Shown in pieces: positions 27,028 to 35,351 of a DNA stretch of 64,000 nucleotides. The notes under the pieces were generated by a model, which ran no database searches, was not told where the DNA came from, and worked only from the letters and a program-made list of their open reading frames with translations. The stretch is taken from NCBI GenBank assembly GCA_015521705.1, contig WANR01000018.1, positions 1-64,000 of the forward strand, written 5' to 3'. Position 1 is the first letter of the stretch; every line of letters starts with the position of its first letter. Source of the stretch: Desulfurococcales archaeon (GTDB lineage: Archaea; Thermoproteota; Thermoprotei_A; Sulfolobales; Acidilobaceae). Position numbers and translations under genes: made by a program.

Positions 27028-28449
27028 CTAATCCTTCACCCACTCGGTCTCCTCGCCTTTATCCATGAGCTTGATACCCATCTCGCCCAGCACTCTACGT
27101 ATATGGTCAGCCAGGTCGTACATCTTTTTCTTACGTAGCTCTTTTCTGACCTCAACTATTAGGTCTATTAGCTGGTTCTCGAGCCCTATTGGCCCTCTCG
27201 CCGCGGCCTCCTCCATAAAATAGTAGACGCTATTCATGTCTTCTATAGAGCTTAAATACAGTGCCAGCAGGGCGTTGCTCTCACTATGTTCTACCTCTTT
27301 GTAGTAGACCCCGGTAAGCTCCCATAGCCACCTCATAGCTGCGCCAAAATTGAAGTCGTTGCTTAGCTCCCTATCCCATTCCCGCCTAATATCTAGTATT
27401 CTCTTTAGGGTAGCTATATCCTTGGTGTCCAGGTAGTAGGAGGGCTCGAGCTTCTCCACCCTCCTTAGAGACACCTGGTACGAGTGGACTAGCCTTTCAT
27501 GGAGTCTCTGGGCTTGTTCCAGCCCTGTCTCGGTATAGTCGAGAGGGCTCCTGTAATACGCGCTTAGCAGCCATAGTCTAAGGACGTGCGGGCCCCATTT
27601 TCCTAGAGCCTCTTTTAGTGGTATAATGTTTCCAAGGCTTTTGGACATCTTTTCTCCAGAGACTAGGAGCATTCCTGTATGTAGCCAGTACTTGACCCAG
27701 GGCCTTTTCCCTAGAAATGTCTCACTCTGTGCTCTCTCGTTTTCGTGGTGGGGAAATATCAGGTCAGAGCCTCCTCCGTGGATGTCCAGGCTCTCGCCGG
27801 TGTATCTCGTACTCATCACGCTGCACTCTATGTGCCATCCAGGCCTGCCGGGGCCCCAGGGGCTGTTCCAGTAGGGCTCGCCAGGCTTCCTAGACTTCCA
27901 TAGTGCGAAGTCGTAGGGGCTCTTCTTTTCTGAGATGAATTCTTCTTCTTGGCCCCATAGCTCCTTGCTTATCCTCCCACTAAGGGCTCCATAATCGTCG
28001 TACGTGTCTACGCTGAAATACACACTTCCGCTGGGCGCTACGTAGGCATGCCCCTTGTCAATGAGCCCTTGTATGAACTCTATTATCTCGTTGATATGGT
28101 GGGTAACGCGTGGATGCAGGTCCACGTGTATGCCTAACTTTTCGATTTGTTCCATGTAGTCCCTAGTATATTCCTCGACTATGTCATGCCAGTCTCTGGA
28201 CTCTGCCTTGGCCCTGTCTATTATCTTGTCGTCTATGTCCGTTATGTTTTGTATGTGGAAGACGTCGAAGCCTTTCAGGGACAAATACCTCTTTATCGCA
28301 TCGAAAACCACGTAAGTCCTGGCGTGGCCTATGTGCGTGTAATCGTACACGGTAGGCCCACAGACATACATAGAAACCTGGGGCGGGTTCTCAGGCCTGA
28401 AAGTTTCTAGTCGCCTCCCTAGAGTGTTTTTGACCTTAATCTCGGGCAC
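27028..28449 (-). CDS. cysS: cysteinyl-tRNA synthetase
   Basis: 473-residue class I synthetase. The HIGH motif is THIGHARTYVVFDAIKRYL (near residue 37). The zinc ligands of the active site are in SMYVCGPTVYD, the WHIECSVMS segment and GGGSDLIFPHHENE. The KMSKS loop is EKMSKSLGN (near 263). The helical anticodon-binding domain follows, with a short C-terminal part. It charges tRNA-Cys, so this organism does not rely only on the SepRS/SepCysS route. Start GTG at 28449. Confidence 0.97.
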   Translation of the reverse strand: MPEIKVKNTLGRRLETFRPENPPQVSMYVCGPTVYDYTHIGHARTYVVFDAIKRYLSLKGFDVFHIQNITDIDDKIIDRAKAESRDWHDIVEEYTRDYMEQIEKLGIHVDLHPRVTHHINEIIEFIQGLIDKGHAYVAPSGSVYFSVDTYDDYGALSGRISKELWGQEEEFISEKKSPYDFALWKSRKPGEPYWNSPWGPGRPGWHIECSVMSTRYTGESLDIHGGGSDLIFPHHENERAQSETFLGKRPWVKYWLHTGMLLVSGEKMSKSLGNIIPLKEALGKWGPHVLRLWLLSAYYRSPLDYTETGLEQAQRLHERLVHSYQVSLRRVEKLEPSYYLDTKDIATLKRILDIRREWDRELSNDFNFGAAMRWLWELTGVYYKEVEHSESNALLALYLSSIEDMNSVYYFMEEAAARGPIGLENQLIDLIVEVRKELRKKKMYDLADHIRRVLGEMGIKLMDKGEETEWVKD

Positions 28450-28507
28450 AATAGGTTTTTCCCTCCGTCATGCGCTTTAAATATCGTTGCAGGCGGGTTA
28501 AATCTAT

Positions 28508-28750
28508 TTAGGCCTTTGAAGAGTTTAGCCCTCCACAGTTCTCTTCGAGCACTTCGCTGAGAAGGAACATAAGTCCTCTAGAAAGATGGGCGGCACGCTC
28601 TACGTAAGACCTGCCAGCTACGATTGCTGGAATCCGATCCACGGCTTCTACTAGTTCGTTGAACAGCTTTTCGGCCGTCCTCGAAGCGAAGAATAGCTTG
28701 TCGCACATGCTTAGGCGTATTCTCTCCAAGTGTAGCCGCACCTTGTACAT
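28508..28750 (-). CDS. small helical protein of unknown function downstream of TFS
   Basis: Up to 80 residues, mostly amphipathic helix (FFASRTAEKLFNELVEAVDRIP ... AAHLSRGLMFLLSEVLEE). I do not recognise it. The ATG at 28750 overlaps the end of tfs by 40 bases; an internal ATG at 28708, two bases after the tfs stop, would give 66 residues starting MCDKLFFASRTAEKL and may be the true start. Its position after a transcription factor suggests an operon, nothing more. Confidence 0.5.
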   Translation of the reverse strand: MYKVRLHLERIRLSMCDKLFFASRTAEKLFNELVEAVDRIPAIVAGRSYVERAAHLSRGLMFLLSEVLEENCGGLNSSKA

Positions 28751-29079
28751 CTATAGAACCTAGTGGGCGGTTCGTCTGCAGATCGCGTCTGCATCATCCA
28801 GTTAAGTAATTCGTCGTGGCCGCACTTGGGGCACCTAGTGTGCCCCTTTACTATGGACGCTGTAGGCGGCGGCTGGTTCGCCGAAATCACTATGGTCTTC
28901 TCTCTGGGCGAGTGCTCTATCTTCTTGACGACCCTATAAGCCTCGCGTACAGGGCTATCAACGGGTTCGCTGTAGCCGCACCTTGTGCAGTAGAGCTCGC
29001 TTCTTCCAGCTTGAACCCTAGGATACATGACACCGCCACACTTTGGACAGAACCTGAGCCTCCCACCCATGACTATCAT
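28711..29079 (-). CDS. tfs: transcription factor S (TFIIS/RPB9-like cleavage factor)
   Basis: 122 residues, two zinc ribbons: CPKCGG...CTRCGYSE at the N-terminus (RPB9-like) and CPKCGHDE...CTRCGYTW at the C-terminus (TFIIS-like). The C-terminal ribbon holds the acidic hairpin TRSADEPPTRFYRC whose Asp-Glu pair stimulates cleavage of nascent RNA in backtracked RNA polymerase. Two nearby ATGs (29079 and 29070) are possible starts; the conserved part begins at RLRFCPKCGG. Confidence 0.95.
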   Translation of the reverse strand: MIVMGGRLRFCPKCGGVMYPRVQAGRSELYCTRCGYSEPVDSPVREAYRVVKKIEHSPREKTIVISANQPPPTASIVKGHTRCPKCGHDELLNWMMQTRSADEPPTRFYRCTRCGYTWREYA

Positions 29080-29226
29080 GCCCTGTCAAGATCGCTATTC
29101 AAGGGCTTTATAGTTTTAAACGAAGCAAGGAAGCGTGCTAGGACAGGCGAGACTAGGTTTGCGTAGCCATATTAACTGGGATTTAGCGATTTAACCTTGG
29201 GAAGCAATGTAAGGCTTGTTACGCGG

Positions 29227-29295
29227 GATAAATGATGAGTGGTGACGGCACTGAGCGTATGGTGCAATGAAGTCATGTCACCCTCGCTGACGCCT
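29227..29295 (+). ncRNA. candidate C/D-box guide sRNA
   Basis: Ordered boxes: C ATGATGA (29232-29238), 12-nt spacer, D' CTGA (29251-29254), 12-nt spacer, C' ATGAAGT (29267-29273), 13-nt spacer, D CTGA (29287-29290). The 12-13 nt guide lengths are those of archaeal 2'-O-methylation guides. Against it: the two guide segments contain GGTGAC and GTCACC, and GCAC/GTGC lie between them, so the same sequence can fold into one hairpin. Targets could not be found by eye. It lies in a 570-base gap between tfs and the L44e gene; the rest of that gap (29296-29640) has a TATA-like TTTATACG at 29388-29395 but no supported gene. Confidence 0.42.
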
Positions 29296-29652
29296 GGTGC
29301 ACCCGTGGCGGAGCTTTTCAATTGATTGGTGCTAATAAAACATCTACGAGAGTCTTTGTGTAGCTCAAAACGCCTAGAACATAAACATTTATACGTTTTA
29401 GAGCTTGCCCTTTTCCAGGAGGCACTCCCAGGGCCGCGGGTCTATGTCAGCGATGGCTCTAGCCTTCGCATGTTAGGGGTGTGAGAGTGGCTCCAGGGGA
29501 TGGGATGAAGGCGTGGACGAAGGTGGCTCACGCAATTAGAAGGCATAGTCGATTATTACGTATGGTAAGCCCTAGGTATATACTTGCAGGCTGTGGCTTA
29601 AAGCTTAGCCAATAAAAATGTTTAAACGGGAAGAGAGTAGAGGGTGGTGGTG

Positions 29653-29940
29653 GTGCGTTTCCCGAAGAGGATGCGAACCTATTGCCCGCGGTGCAATACC
29701 CACACGGAGCATAGCGTCTCAGTCTATAAGCATGGAAAGAGGCGCTCTATGGCTGAGGGTCAAAGGAGATACGAGAGGAAACAGGAGGGCTACGGTAGCA
29801 AGAGAAGGCCTGAGCAGAAGAGGTTCGCTAAAACCACCAAGAAGGTAGTGCTTAAGATAGCTTGCCAGTCGTGCGGGTACAAGAGACACATACTAGGCAT
29901 TAGGTTGAAGAAAATTGAGCTAATAGAGGTAGTGAGGTGA
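29653..29940 (+). CDS. rpl44e: 50S ribosomal protein L44e
   Basis: About 95 residues, zinc-ribbon ribosomal protein near the E site: [21 protein letters not shown] at the start, the basic middle with [17 protein letters not shown], and [12 protein letters not shown] for the second cysteine pair. Four consecutive GTG codons occur at 29644-29653; the last one gives the family N-terminus and lies well spaced behind GAGGGTGG. It is the first gene of the conserved L44e-S27e-aIF2alpha-Nop10 operon. Confidence 0.95.
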   Translation: MRFPKRMRTYCPRCNTHTEHSVSVYKHGKRRSMAEGQRRYERKQEGYGSKRRPEQKRFAKTTKKVVLKIACQSCGYKRHILGIRLKKIELIEVVR

Positions 29941-30164
29941 GGACTCCCGTGAGTTTCCAGGAGATGGGTCCTAGGAGGAAAATACTGGTACCCCAGCCCA
30001 GGAGCAGGTTCCTGCTAGTAGTCTGTCCCAACTGCGGCCACAGGCAGTCGGTTTTTAGCCACGCCACTTTCCCAGTAGTATGCCTCTCGTGCGGCCATAA
30101 GCTAGTGGATACTACTGGTGGGAAGGCTAGGATTACTGGGAAGATAGAGACTGTTCTAGACTAG
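29937..30164 (+). CDS. rps27e: 30S ribosomal protein S27e
   Basis: 75 residues with a zinc finger [16 protein letters not shown]...[10 protein letters not shown] and the C-terminal [14 protein letters not shown] that is typical of S27e. It binds the small ribosomal subunit. The GTG start overlaps the L44e stop by 4 bases (GTGA), so the proteins are made together. Confidence 0.95.
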   Translation: MRTPVSFQEMGPRRKILVPQPRSRFLLVVCPNCGHRQSVFSHATFPVVCLSCGHKLVDTTGGKARITGKIETVLD

Positions 30165-30188
30165 TCCCAGTGTTAACAAGAGTTAGAG

Positions 30189-31001
30189 GTGGTGTCAGTG
30201 CTTAAGCCTAGGAAAGAATTGCCAGATATTGGGGAGCTAGTAGTGGGTACAGTCAAGGAAGTCCACGATTTTGGCGCTTACCTAGTTATAGATGATTATG
30301 AGGGGATCAGGGCTTTCCTCCCCTGGAGCGAGGTAGCCAGCCGAATGGTTAGGGATATAAGGCAGGTATTGAAGCCAGGCCAAAAGCATGTCTTGAAAGT
30401 GATAAGGGTTTACAAAGCTAGGAAGCAGGTCGATGTGAGCCTGAAAAGAGTAATGGATGGAGAAAGAAGGAGGAAGATGGCATGGTTCAAGAGAACGCTA
30501 AAGGCTGCAACACTTATTGAAATGGTCGGCGAGAAGCTCGGCAAGACAAGAGACGAGGTTTATAGAGAGGTTATCTGGAAGCTAGAGGACGCCTATGGAG
30601 AACCCATGGTAGGCCTTGAGCAAGCCCTGATACATGGTAGAAAAGCTCTGGAAGAAGCGGGTATTCCGGACGAATGGATAGAGCCCTTGATCGAGGTGGC
30701 TAGATCCCACGTAAAATTGAAGCAAGTAAAGATTTCTGGCATCCTCGTGCTCAGATCCACGAAGCCCGACGGCATTCACAGGATCAGGAAGGTTTTAAAG
30801 GCGCTTAAGGAGGCCATCGACTCCACAGATTCAAAGATAAACTCTAGAGTGTACTCAACCGGGGCCCCGAGGTACAGGGTAGATTTGTACTCTCACGACT
30901 ATAAGGTTCTAGAAAGCGCCCTGCAGAGGGCCTTAGAGAGAGCTTCAAGCGTGGCAAAAGAGGTTGGCGTAGAACTCTCCTTTGAGAGGCTAAAAGAATG
31001 A
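30189..31001 (+). CDS. translation initiation factor aIF2 alpha subunit
   Basis: 270 residues. N-terminal S1 OB fold (IGELVVGTVKEVHDFGAYLVIDDYEGIRAFLPWSEVA), central helical domain (WFKRTLKAATLIEMVGEKLGKTRDEVYREVIWKLEDAYG) and the C-terminal alpha/beta domain that binds the gamma subunit (GAPRYRVDLYSHDYKVLESAL). It delivers initiator tRNA to the 30S subunit with aIF2 gamma, whose gene is at 54248. Start GTG at 30189 after AGAGGTGG. Confidence 0.96.
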   Translation: MVSVLKPRKELPDIGELVVGTVKEVHDFGAYLVIDDYEGIRAFLPWSEVASRMVRDIRQVLKPGQKHVLKVIRVYKARKQVDVSLKRVMDGERRRKMAWFKRTLKAATLIEMVGEKLGKTRDEVYREVIWKLEDAYGEPMVGLEQALIHGRKALEEAGIPDEWIEPLIEVARSHVKLKQVKISGILVLRSTKPDGIHRIRKVLKALKEAIDSTDSKINSRVYSTGAPRYRVDLYSHDYKVLESALQRALERASSVAKEVGVELSFERLKE

Positions 31002-31058
31002 TAAACCACTAATATTTTAGTTCATAATTTTAGGCGATCCTTGGGGGCGTGCTAGCAC

Positions 31059-31235
31059 TTGAAGTGGCTTTTAAGAAAGTGTATCAATTGCGGCATGTAC
31101 ACGTTACATAGAGATAGATGTCCTTATTGCGGTGGCTATTTGAGGGTCCCTCATCCTCCCAGGTTCTCGCCGGAGGATAAGTACTTGAGGTACAGGTATA
31201 TGATGAAAAAGCTTTCAAAAACCCTTGAAAGCTAA
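31059..31235 (+). CDS. nop10: H/ACA ribonucleoprotein protein Nop10
   Basis: 58 residues from TTG at 31059. N-terminal zinc ribbon KCINCGMYTLHRDRCPYCGG, then the conserved PHPPRFSPEDKYLRYRYMMKKL linker-helix that lies against Cbf5. Nop10 is an essential part of the H/ACA pseudouridylation complex. It closes the L44e-S27e-aIF2alpha operon, a standard archaeal order. Its end overlaps the opposite-strand gene by 4 bases. A candidate H/ACA RNA is found at 56762-56942. Confidence 0.95.
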   Translation: MKWLLRKCINCGMYTLHRDRCPYCGGYLRVPHPPRFSPEDKYLRYRYMMKKLSKTLES

Positions 31236-32446
31236 AGGGTAGTATCCATGCCAAGGTAGTATAGGGCTTTGGCCACGACCTCTTTATTAACTCTTTTCAA
31301 AAGAACCATGTTGGCTGTTCTAAGGTTTTCTAGGATCCCTCTTGGGTCTCCTTTGTACGATGCCGTAATGCTCTGTGGCCCATTTGGTTCGTGGTCTTTT
31401 AAAACCTCGAGCTCCAATACATGGGCTCTATCCATAGCTTTAGCGACTGCTATTGCCACGTAGCTACCTTCCCCGGGATGCCCCTTAATCCTTATGATGC
31501 CTTCCTCATTTTCTATCTGGGATCTAGCTGAAGCGGCTGTTGGCAACGTTAGTGCCTTGAGAACCATCTTATCCTTGTCTATGTCAATAAGCCTCACGGG
31601 TATGCTTGGGCTCCCTGTTAGCGTGTAGGAGATCATTTGTGGTAGCAAGGTTTCCTGAAAACTTGTGCAAGCACTCGGGACTCCTTCGTCTTGTAGAAGG
31701 TTCAATGCCATTAGTGCTCCTATGCCAGCTTTTGAAGATAGATCCTCACAGTCTACCAAAACGGCGTTGGCACCCTCAGAGTCGAGAACCGACTTTACGG
31801 CTAGATAAAGACCGAGTTCTCTCGAGAGAACCTCTTCACTGATCCCTGACAAGTCGAAGTATGCTGCTAGATAGGTATCTACGTACAGGCTTCCATACTC
31901 GCTTCCTTCTCTGAAAAGTTCCAAGGCTTCTCTCCCAGGCACCAAGTATAAATCTAGGCCTGCCCTCCTAGCCCAGTCCTCTATCATGATGGGCGGGGGT
32001 TCGACGCCAAATAGAAGGATCTTCATGTCGAGAGCCGAGGAGGAGGCTCTGAGAGCTTTTACCTCTAATGATAGCCTCTCAGCCACACTCTCTTTTCCGG
32101 GATCTGGGAAGTGGATTAGTTCCACTTTTTTGCCAGCCCTCAGTGCTTTATCCTTAACCTCGACTGCCTCCCCTAACCCCTCTAGGCCCGCTATTGATAC
32201 TAGGAGAGCACCTCTGGTATGGGGCCTAAGCAGTAGCTCTACCGCCTTCTCGTAGCCTCCCCTAGCCACTACAATTATTGAGTAAGGTTCCTCGCTTCCC
32301 GCCTCGTCTTTGCCTAGGTAGAGGGTTTTCACGCCTAAAGACCTCAGAGTCTCTGTGAGAGGCTTGATGCGTGGCTCTGCATCTATCTCCTTTCCCCCAG
32401 CTATGAAGCACTTCAGCGCAGCTATTCTCATGCACCTATTGGACAA
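31232..32446 (-). CDS. predicted sugar isomerase-like protein (L-fucose/L-arabinose isomerase-like fold)
   Basis: 404 residues. The N-terminal half is Rossmann-like. The C-terminal half, from VDTYLAAYFDLSGISEEVLSR through NAVLVDCEDLSSKAG, ALMALNLLQDEGVPSACTSF, QETLLPQMISYTLTGSPSIPV and LIDIDKDKMVLKALTLPTAA, follows the pattern of the FucI/AraA-type C-terminal domain (metal-site Asp/Glu, DEGvpaac, ltGrP). The catalytic acid set is not clearly complete, so activity is uncertain. It lies alone, convergent to nop10. Substrate unknown. Confidence 0.5.
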   Translation of the reverse strand: MSNRCMRIAALKCFIAGGKEIDAEPRIKPLTETLRSLGVKTLYLGKDEAGSEEPYSIIVVARGGYEKAVELLLRPHTRGALLVSIAGLEGLGEAVEVKDKALRAGKKVELIHFPDPGKESVAERLSLEVKALRASSSALDMKILLFGVEPPPIMIEDWARRAGLDLYLVPGREALELFREGSEYGSLYVDTYLAAYFDLSGISEEVLSRELGLYLAVKSVLDSEGANAVLVDCEDLSSKAGIGALMALNLLQDEGVPSACTSFQETLLPQMISYTLTGSPSIPVRLIDIDKDKMVLKALTLPTAASARSQIENEEGIIRIKGHPGEGSYVAIAVAKAMDRAHVLELEVLKDHEPNGPQSITASYKGDPRGILENLRTANMVLLKRVNKEVVAKALYYLGMDTTL

Positions 32447-32483
32447 GAAATAATAGTGGAGGACACTTATTAGCTTGGAGATG

Positions 32484-32556
32484 GAGTATCCGGTGAAGAG
32501 AAGAACCCGGCCTGGCTGAGTCTATGCAATGAAGAATCCTAGTCCACCTGATTACT
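32484..32556 (+). ncRNA. candidate C/D-box-like sRNA with guide complementary to tRNA-Gly
   Basis: Boxes: C-like GTGAAGA (32493-32499), D' CTGA (32516-32519), C' ATGAAGA (32529-32535), exactly 12 nt guide, D CTGA (32548-32551). Short complementary flanks AGTA/TACT could close a terminal stem. The D guide ATCCTAGTCCAC is complementary over 10 nt to TGGACTAGGA in the D arm of tRNA-Gly (23601-23679). Both C boxes deviate from RTGATGA by T to A, and the C-D' spacer is 16 nt, so this is a weaker candidate. It lies between divergent genes, upstream of elf1. Confidence 0.3.
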
Positions 32557-32629
32557 ATTTTAACTTAGAAGGATTCGCTAAATGAAGTAGAGACTGGCTC
32601 TGGGCGAACTTAGTAGAAGGTGTTAAGGA

Positions 32630-32950
32630 ATGGGAAGGAGGCGCAGAAAAAAGGTAAAGAAAGTGCGTAGAGTTGCCAAAACAACGAGATACTTCCAGTG
32701 CCCGCGCTGCGGGTCTTTCACCCTGACAGTCGACCTCAAAAAGTCTGAAAACAGGGGTATGAGAATGGCTTTAGTTAGGTGTGGTACATGCGGGTTATAC
32801 TGTACATTTGAGGTACCTGAAGTCCTAGAAAGGATAGACGTCTATAACAAGATCTCCGACGCCGCCTATGATGGAAGCCTAGGTGAAATATGCGGGGAGG
32901 TTGAGGCTGTTGGGGAGGGTCCTGAGCCTGCTGTTCAAGAGGAGGGTTAG
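32630..32950 (+). CDS. transcription elongation factor Elf1 homologue
   Basis: 106 residues. Highly basic N-terminus (GRRRRKKVKKVRR), zinc ribbon FQCPRCGSFTLTVDLKK...ALVRCGTCGLYCTFEVP, then the helix LERIDVYNKISDAAYDG. This is the Elf1 pattern, a chromatin/RNA polymerase-associated elongation factor in eukaryotes with archaeal homologues. The acidic C-terminal tail overlaps the start of the GGGP synthase gene, so the pair is co-transcribed. Confidence 0.9.
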   Translation: MGRRRRKKVKKVRRVAKTTRYFQCPRCGSFTLTVDLKKSENRGMRMALVRCGTCGLYCTFEVPEVLERIDVYNKISDAAYDGSLGEICGEVEAVGEGPEPAVQEEG

Positions 32951-33659
32951 TTCTAGGCTACACTTCACTCTAATAGACCCTCATAAGACAGGGCCCGAGG
33001 ATGCGGCGAAAGTTGCAAGTATAGCGGAGGACTCAGGTAGCGACGCAATACTGGTTGGCGGCTCTATAGGAGTCTATGAGCCAAGGCTGTCAAACGTGGT
33101 GGCAGCCATCAAGGCTTCCTCTGGGCTCCCCGTGATACTGTTTCCGGGAAGCATTGCGGGCCTCACACCCAAGGCTGACGCCGTACTCTTCATGTACTTG
33201 ATGAACAGCGACGAGACCTACTACATAACTGGTGCCCAGGCCCAGGCGTCACTTGTAGTTTTAGAAATGGGGCTCGAACCCATACCTACAGCATACATTA
33301 TAGTGGGGTATGGGGGGGACGCTGGCTATATAGGTAAGGCAAGGGTGATACCCTACGAGAAGAAAGAGATAGTCGCGGCGTACGCGTTAGCCGGGGCTAT
33401 GATGGGAGCCAGGCTTGTATACCTAGAAGCTGGTAGCGGAGCCCCGCGCCCAGTCCCCGAAGAAGCTGTAGGGCTGGCTAAGAGCTTGCTAGCCAAAGCT
33501 AGGCTGGAAACCCTTCTGGTTGTGGGCGGGGGAGTTAGAACACCCGATGTAGCTGAGAAGCTGGCTCGCGCAGGGGCGGACGTGCTTGTTACTGGCAATA
33601 TAACAGAGGAGGATCCGGGAAGGCTGGCTTCCATTGTAGACTCGTTTAAGTCGGTGTGA
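32910..33659 (+). CDS. geranylgeranylglyceryl phosphate synthase
   Basis: About 249 residues, TIM-barrel prenyltransferase that makes the first ether bond of archaeal membrane lipids from sn-glycerol-1-phosphate and GGPP. Motifs: LHFTLIDPHKTGPEDAAKVA, AILVGGSIGVYE, VILFPGSIAGLTPKADAVLFMYLMNS, EPIPTAYIIVGYG, RLVYLEAGSGAPRPVPEEAV and LLVVGGGVRTPDVAEKLARAGADVLVTGNI. The frame is open from GTG 32883; TTG 32910, 9 nt after GGGGAGG, gives the usual short N-terminus. It starts inside the elf1 gene. Confidence 0.95.
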   Translation: MGRVLSLLFKRRVSSRLHFTLIDPHKTGPEDAAKVASIAEDSGSDAILVGGSIGVYEPRLSNVVAAIKASSGLPVILFPGSIAGLTPKADAVLFMYLMNSDETYYITGAQAQASLVVLEMGLEPIPTAYIIVGYGGDAGYIGKARVIPYEKKEIVAAYALAGAMMGARLVYLEAGSGAPRPVPEEAVGLAKSLLAKARLETLLVVGGGVRTPDVAEKLARAGADVLVTGNITEEDPGRLASIVDSFKSV

Positions 33660-33838
33660 GCAGATGATCGGTGACTCCATTACCGAGCCAGCGTAGGCGA
33701 TGAGGATCTCCACCCCTTAGTGAGTGCGGGCATGCTAAATCTTTTCCTATCCTTGTCATATTAAAAGACTGTTCGGCTCAAAATTATTTGGAAGCTCCAG
33801 GTAACCAGATTAGATGGCGTTCTTGGGAGGGGGCCTGT

Positions 33839-34309
33839 TTGCAGGACAATGATAATGATATGAGTGGACAGACTAGAATAGAGCTACTTAGGAGAGCCCA
33901 CGAGGCTAGGAAAACCCTCGGATCTATGGCAGAGGAAGACTATATAGAGGTCATCTACGAGCTGGAACGGGTTAGAGGCTATGCGAGGCCGGTAGACATA
34001 GCATCGATTCTAGGGGTTAAGGCGGCGTCCGTGACCAGCATGATTAAGAGGCTTGAAAAGAAGAACTACATAGTTTACGAGAGATACAGGAGTGTGAGGC
34101 TTACGGAGAAAGGGCGCGAATTAGCCCAGAAGATAGCGAGAAACCACAGCTTTCTCCTAGAATTCCTTGAATCCCTGGGAGTTAGCCGGGAAAAGGCTAA
34201 TATAGAGGCTGAGCTTTTAGAGCACTTTCTCAGCGAAGAAACAATATCAAGGCTCAGGCAATTCTATATGGAGTGCGCCAATAGGAGGGCCCGGTCTTCA
34301 GAGAGCTAG
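33839..34309 (+). CDS. DtxR/MntR family metal-dependent transcriptional regulator
   Basis: About 156 residues. Winged helix (EEDYIEVIYELERVRGYARPVDIASILGVKAASVTSMIKRLEKKNYIVYERYRSVRLTEKG is the domain, residues about 35-95) followed by the dimerisation and metal-binding helices with HSFLLEFLESLGVSREKANIEAELLEHFLSEE. It should repress metal uptake genes with Fe or Mn. No SH3-like third domain is present. TTG 33839 is preferred: GGGAGGGGG (33825-33833) is 5 nt before it. No metal transporter lies next to it, so its targets are elsewhere. Confidence 0.88.
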   Translation: MQDNDNDMSGQTRIELLRRAHEARKTLGSMAEEDYIEVIYELERVRGYARPVDIASILGVKAASVTSMIKRLEKKNYIVYERYRSVRLTEKGRELAQKIARNHSFLLEFLESLGVSREKANIEAELLEHFLSEETISRLRQFYMECANRRARSSES

Positions 34310-34326
34310 TTACACTAGCTGGCGGG

Positions 34327-35109
34327 TTACTTCTGAACGTTAAGATACTCGTCTATCTTCTTCCCTCTATAAAGCTTTCTCGACTTTACAGACTCGTAGA
34401 TGCGCCTGAGATCTATTCTCCTGTACTCTATACCAGTTTTGGCCATCAAAGCTATAGCCCCCTGCGTTGCCTCGGGAGCTACAAGGATCCCCCTGACCCT
34501 CACATTACGCGCCTTAAAATGCTCAAGGTATCTTTCAAGCTGCTTTACGGCTTCAATGCCCGCTTTTACCCTCTTAATCTCGACCACTACTAGGTTACCC
34601 CTGGAATCCTCTGCATATAGGTCAATAAAGCCCGGGTCTACAGGCTTCTCCACCCTAACTATTCTCAAACCGTCTTCTATGACTTCCGGGTTAGAAGCTA
34701 GGTAATCCCTTATCTCTGCCTCGTTAACATAGAACCAGAACTCGCTCTCGACTGGTTCCCTCATTACTGCTATGAAGTATACTTGATCACACGAGAGTAA
34801 AAGTACCTCTCTAGGCTCTCTTCTTACGACCCTTAGGACTAGAGAGTCATTGTTCTTCGAGACACTTACTAAGGACCCGCTGGGCTGCCAGTTCAATGGC
34901 TTAAAGCCGCGTGGCCCGTGTACTATAAAGCTGCCATCTGCCTTGATCATTGCTATGACGTCTCCTTTAGTGAAGGAGCTGGCACTCCTGCCTTCATAAC
35001 TAGCCTGGCAACTGGCCCCGAAGGAGACCCATGACTTAAGCGAGGTGGCGCTTGAGAGTATCAGGGCAGCTTTCTCGAGCGATGGCCTATCAAATAGCTC
35101 GACATTCAA
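34327..35109 (-). CDS. nucS: mismatch-specific endonuclease NucS/EndoMS
   Basis: 260 residues. The N-terminal beta domain (to about 110) binds DNA; the C-terminal RecB-like nuclease has the metal motif GFIDLYAEDSRGNLVVVEIKR (D...ExK) near residue 165-185 and the QLERYLEHF segment. The enzyme cuts mismatched DNA on both strands and works with PCNA in archaea. A C-terminal IDEYL segment may serve as PCNA contact, which is inference. ATG 35109, TATA box 35169-35177. It lies tail to tail with the DtxR gene. Confidence 0.93.
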   Translation of the reverse strand: MNVELFDRPSLEKAALILSSATSLKSWVSFGASCQASYEGRSASSFTKGDVIAMIKADGSFIVHGPRGFKPLNWQPSGSLVSVSKNNDSLVLRVVRREPREVLLLSCDQVYFIAVMREPVESEFWFYVNEAEIRDYLASNPEVIEDGLRIVRVEKPVDPGFIDLYAEDSRGNLVVVEIKRVKAGIEAVKQLERYLEHFKARNVRVRGILVAPEATQGAIALMAKTGIEYRRIDLRRIYESVKSRKLYRGKKIDEYLNVQK

Positions 35110-35168
35110 CCAGCAGCACCAGTGGAATACCCGTTACGCTTAAGTAGGGCCCCAGGCCTGCAAAAATC

Positions 35169-35177
35169 TTTATATAT
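35169..35177 (-). promoter_or_regulatory. TATA box of nucS
   Basis: TATATAAAG on the minus strand, about 64 bases before the ATG, predicts a start of transcription near 35145 and a leader of about 35 nt. The element is nearly symmetric, so it could also serve an unseen plus-strand transcript from about 35200. Confidence 0.45.
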
Positions 35178-35351
35178 CACGGATCCATGGCTATTGCCCG
35201 CTTTTAATAAGCCGGCCTACCTAGCTTGCCCTTCTAGTGCAACACCCATGAAGGCTGAGTTGGGTGAATGGTAATTAGGGCAATAATTCATGGACAGGAA
35301 AGAGTGTCAGGCTATTAGTAGTAATGGTGATATGCATGTTTAAGTGCCTGG

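Noticed and set aside
29481-29615. 44-codon GTG frame before the L44e gene
   Set aside because: No ribosome binding site at a proper distance and no similarity; codon choice is not clearly coding.
33268-33285. GGGCTCGAACCC, resembling a tRNA T arm
   Set aside because: It lies in the GGGP synthase coding frame (MGLEPIP) and no acceptor or anticodon stems flank it.
33660-33787. possible C/D RNA (ATGATC, GATGAGG) after GGGP synthase
   Set aside because: No CTGA boxes at the needed distances.
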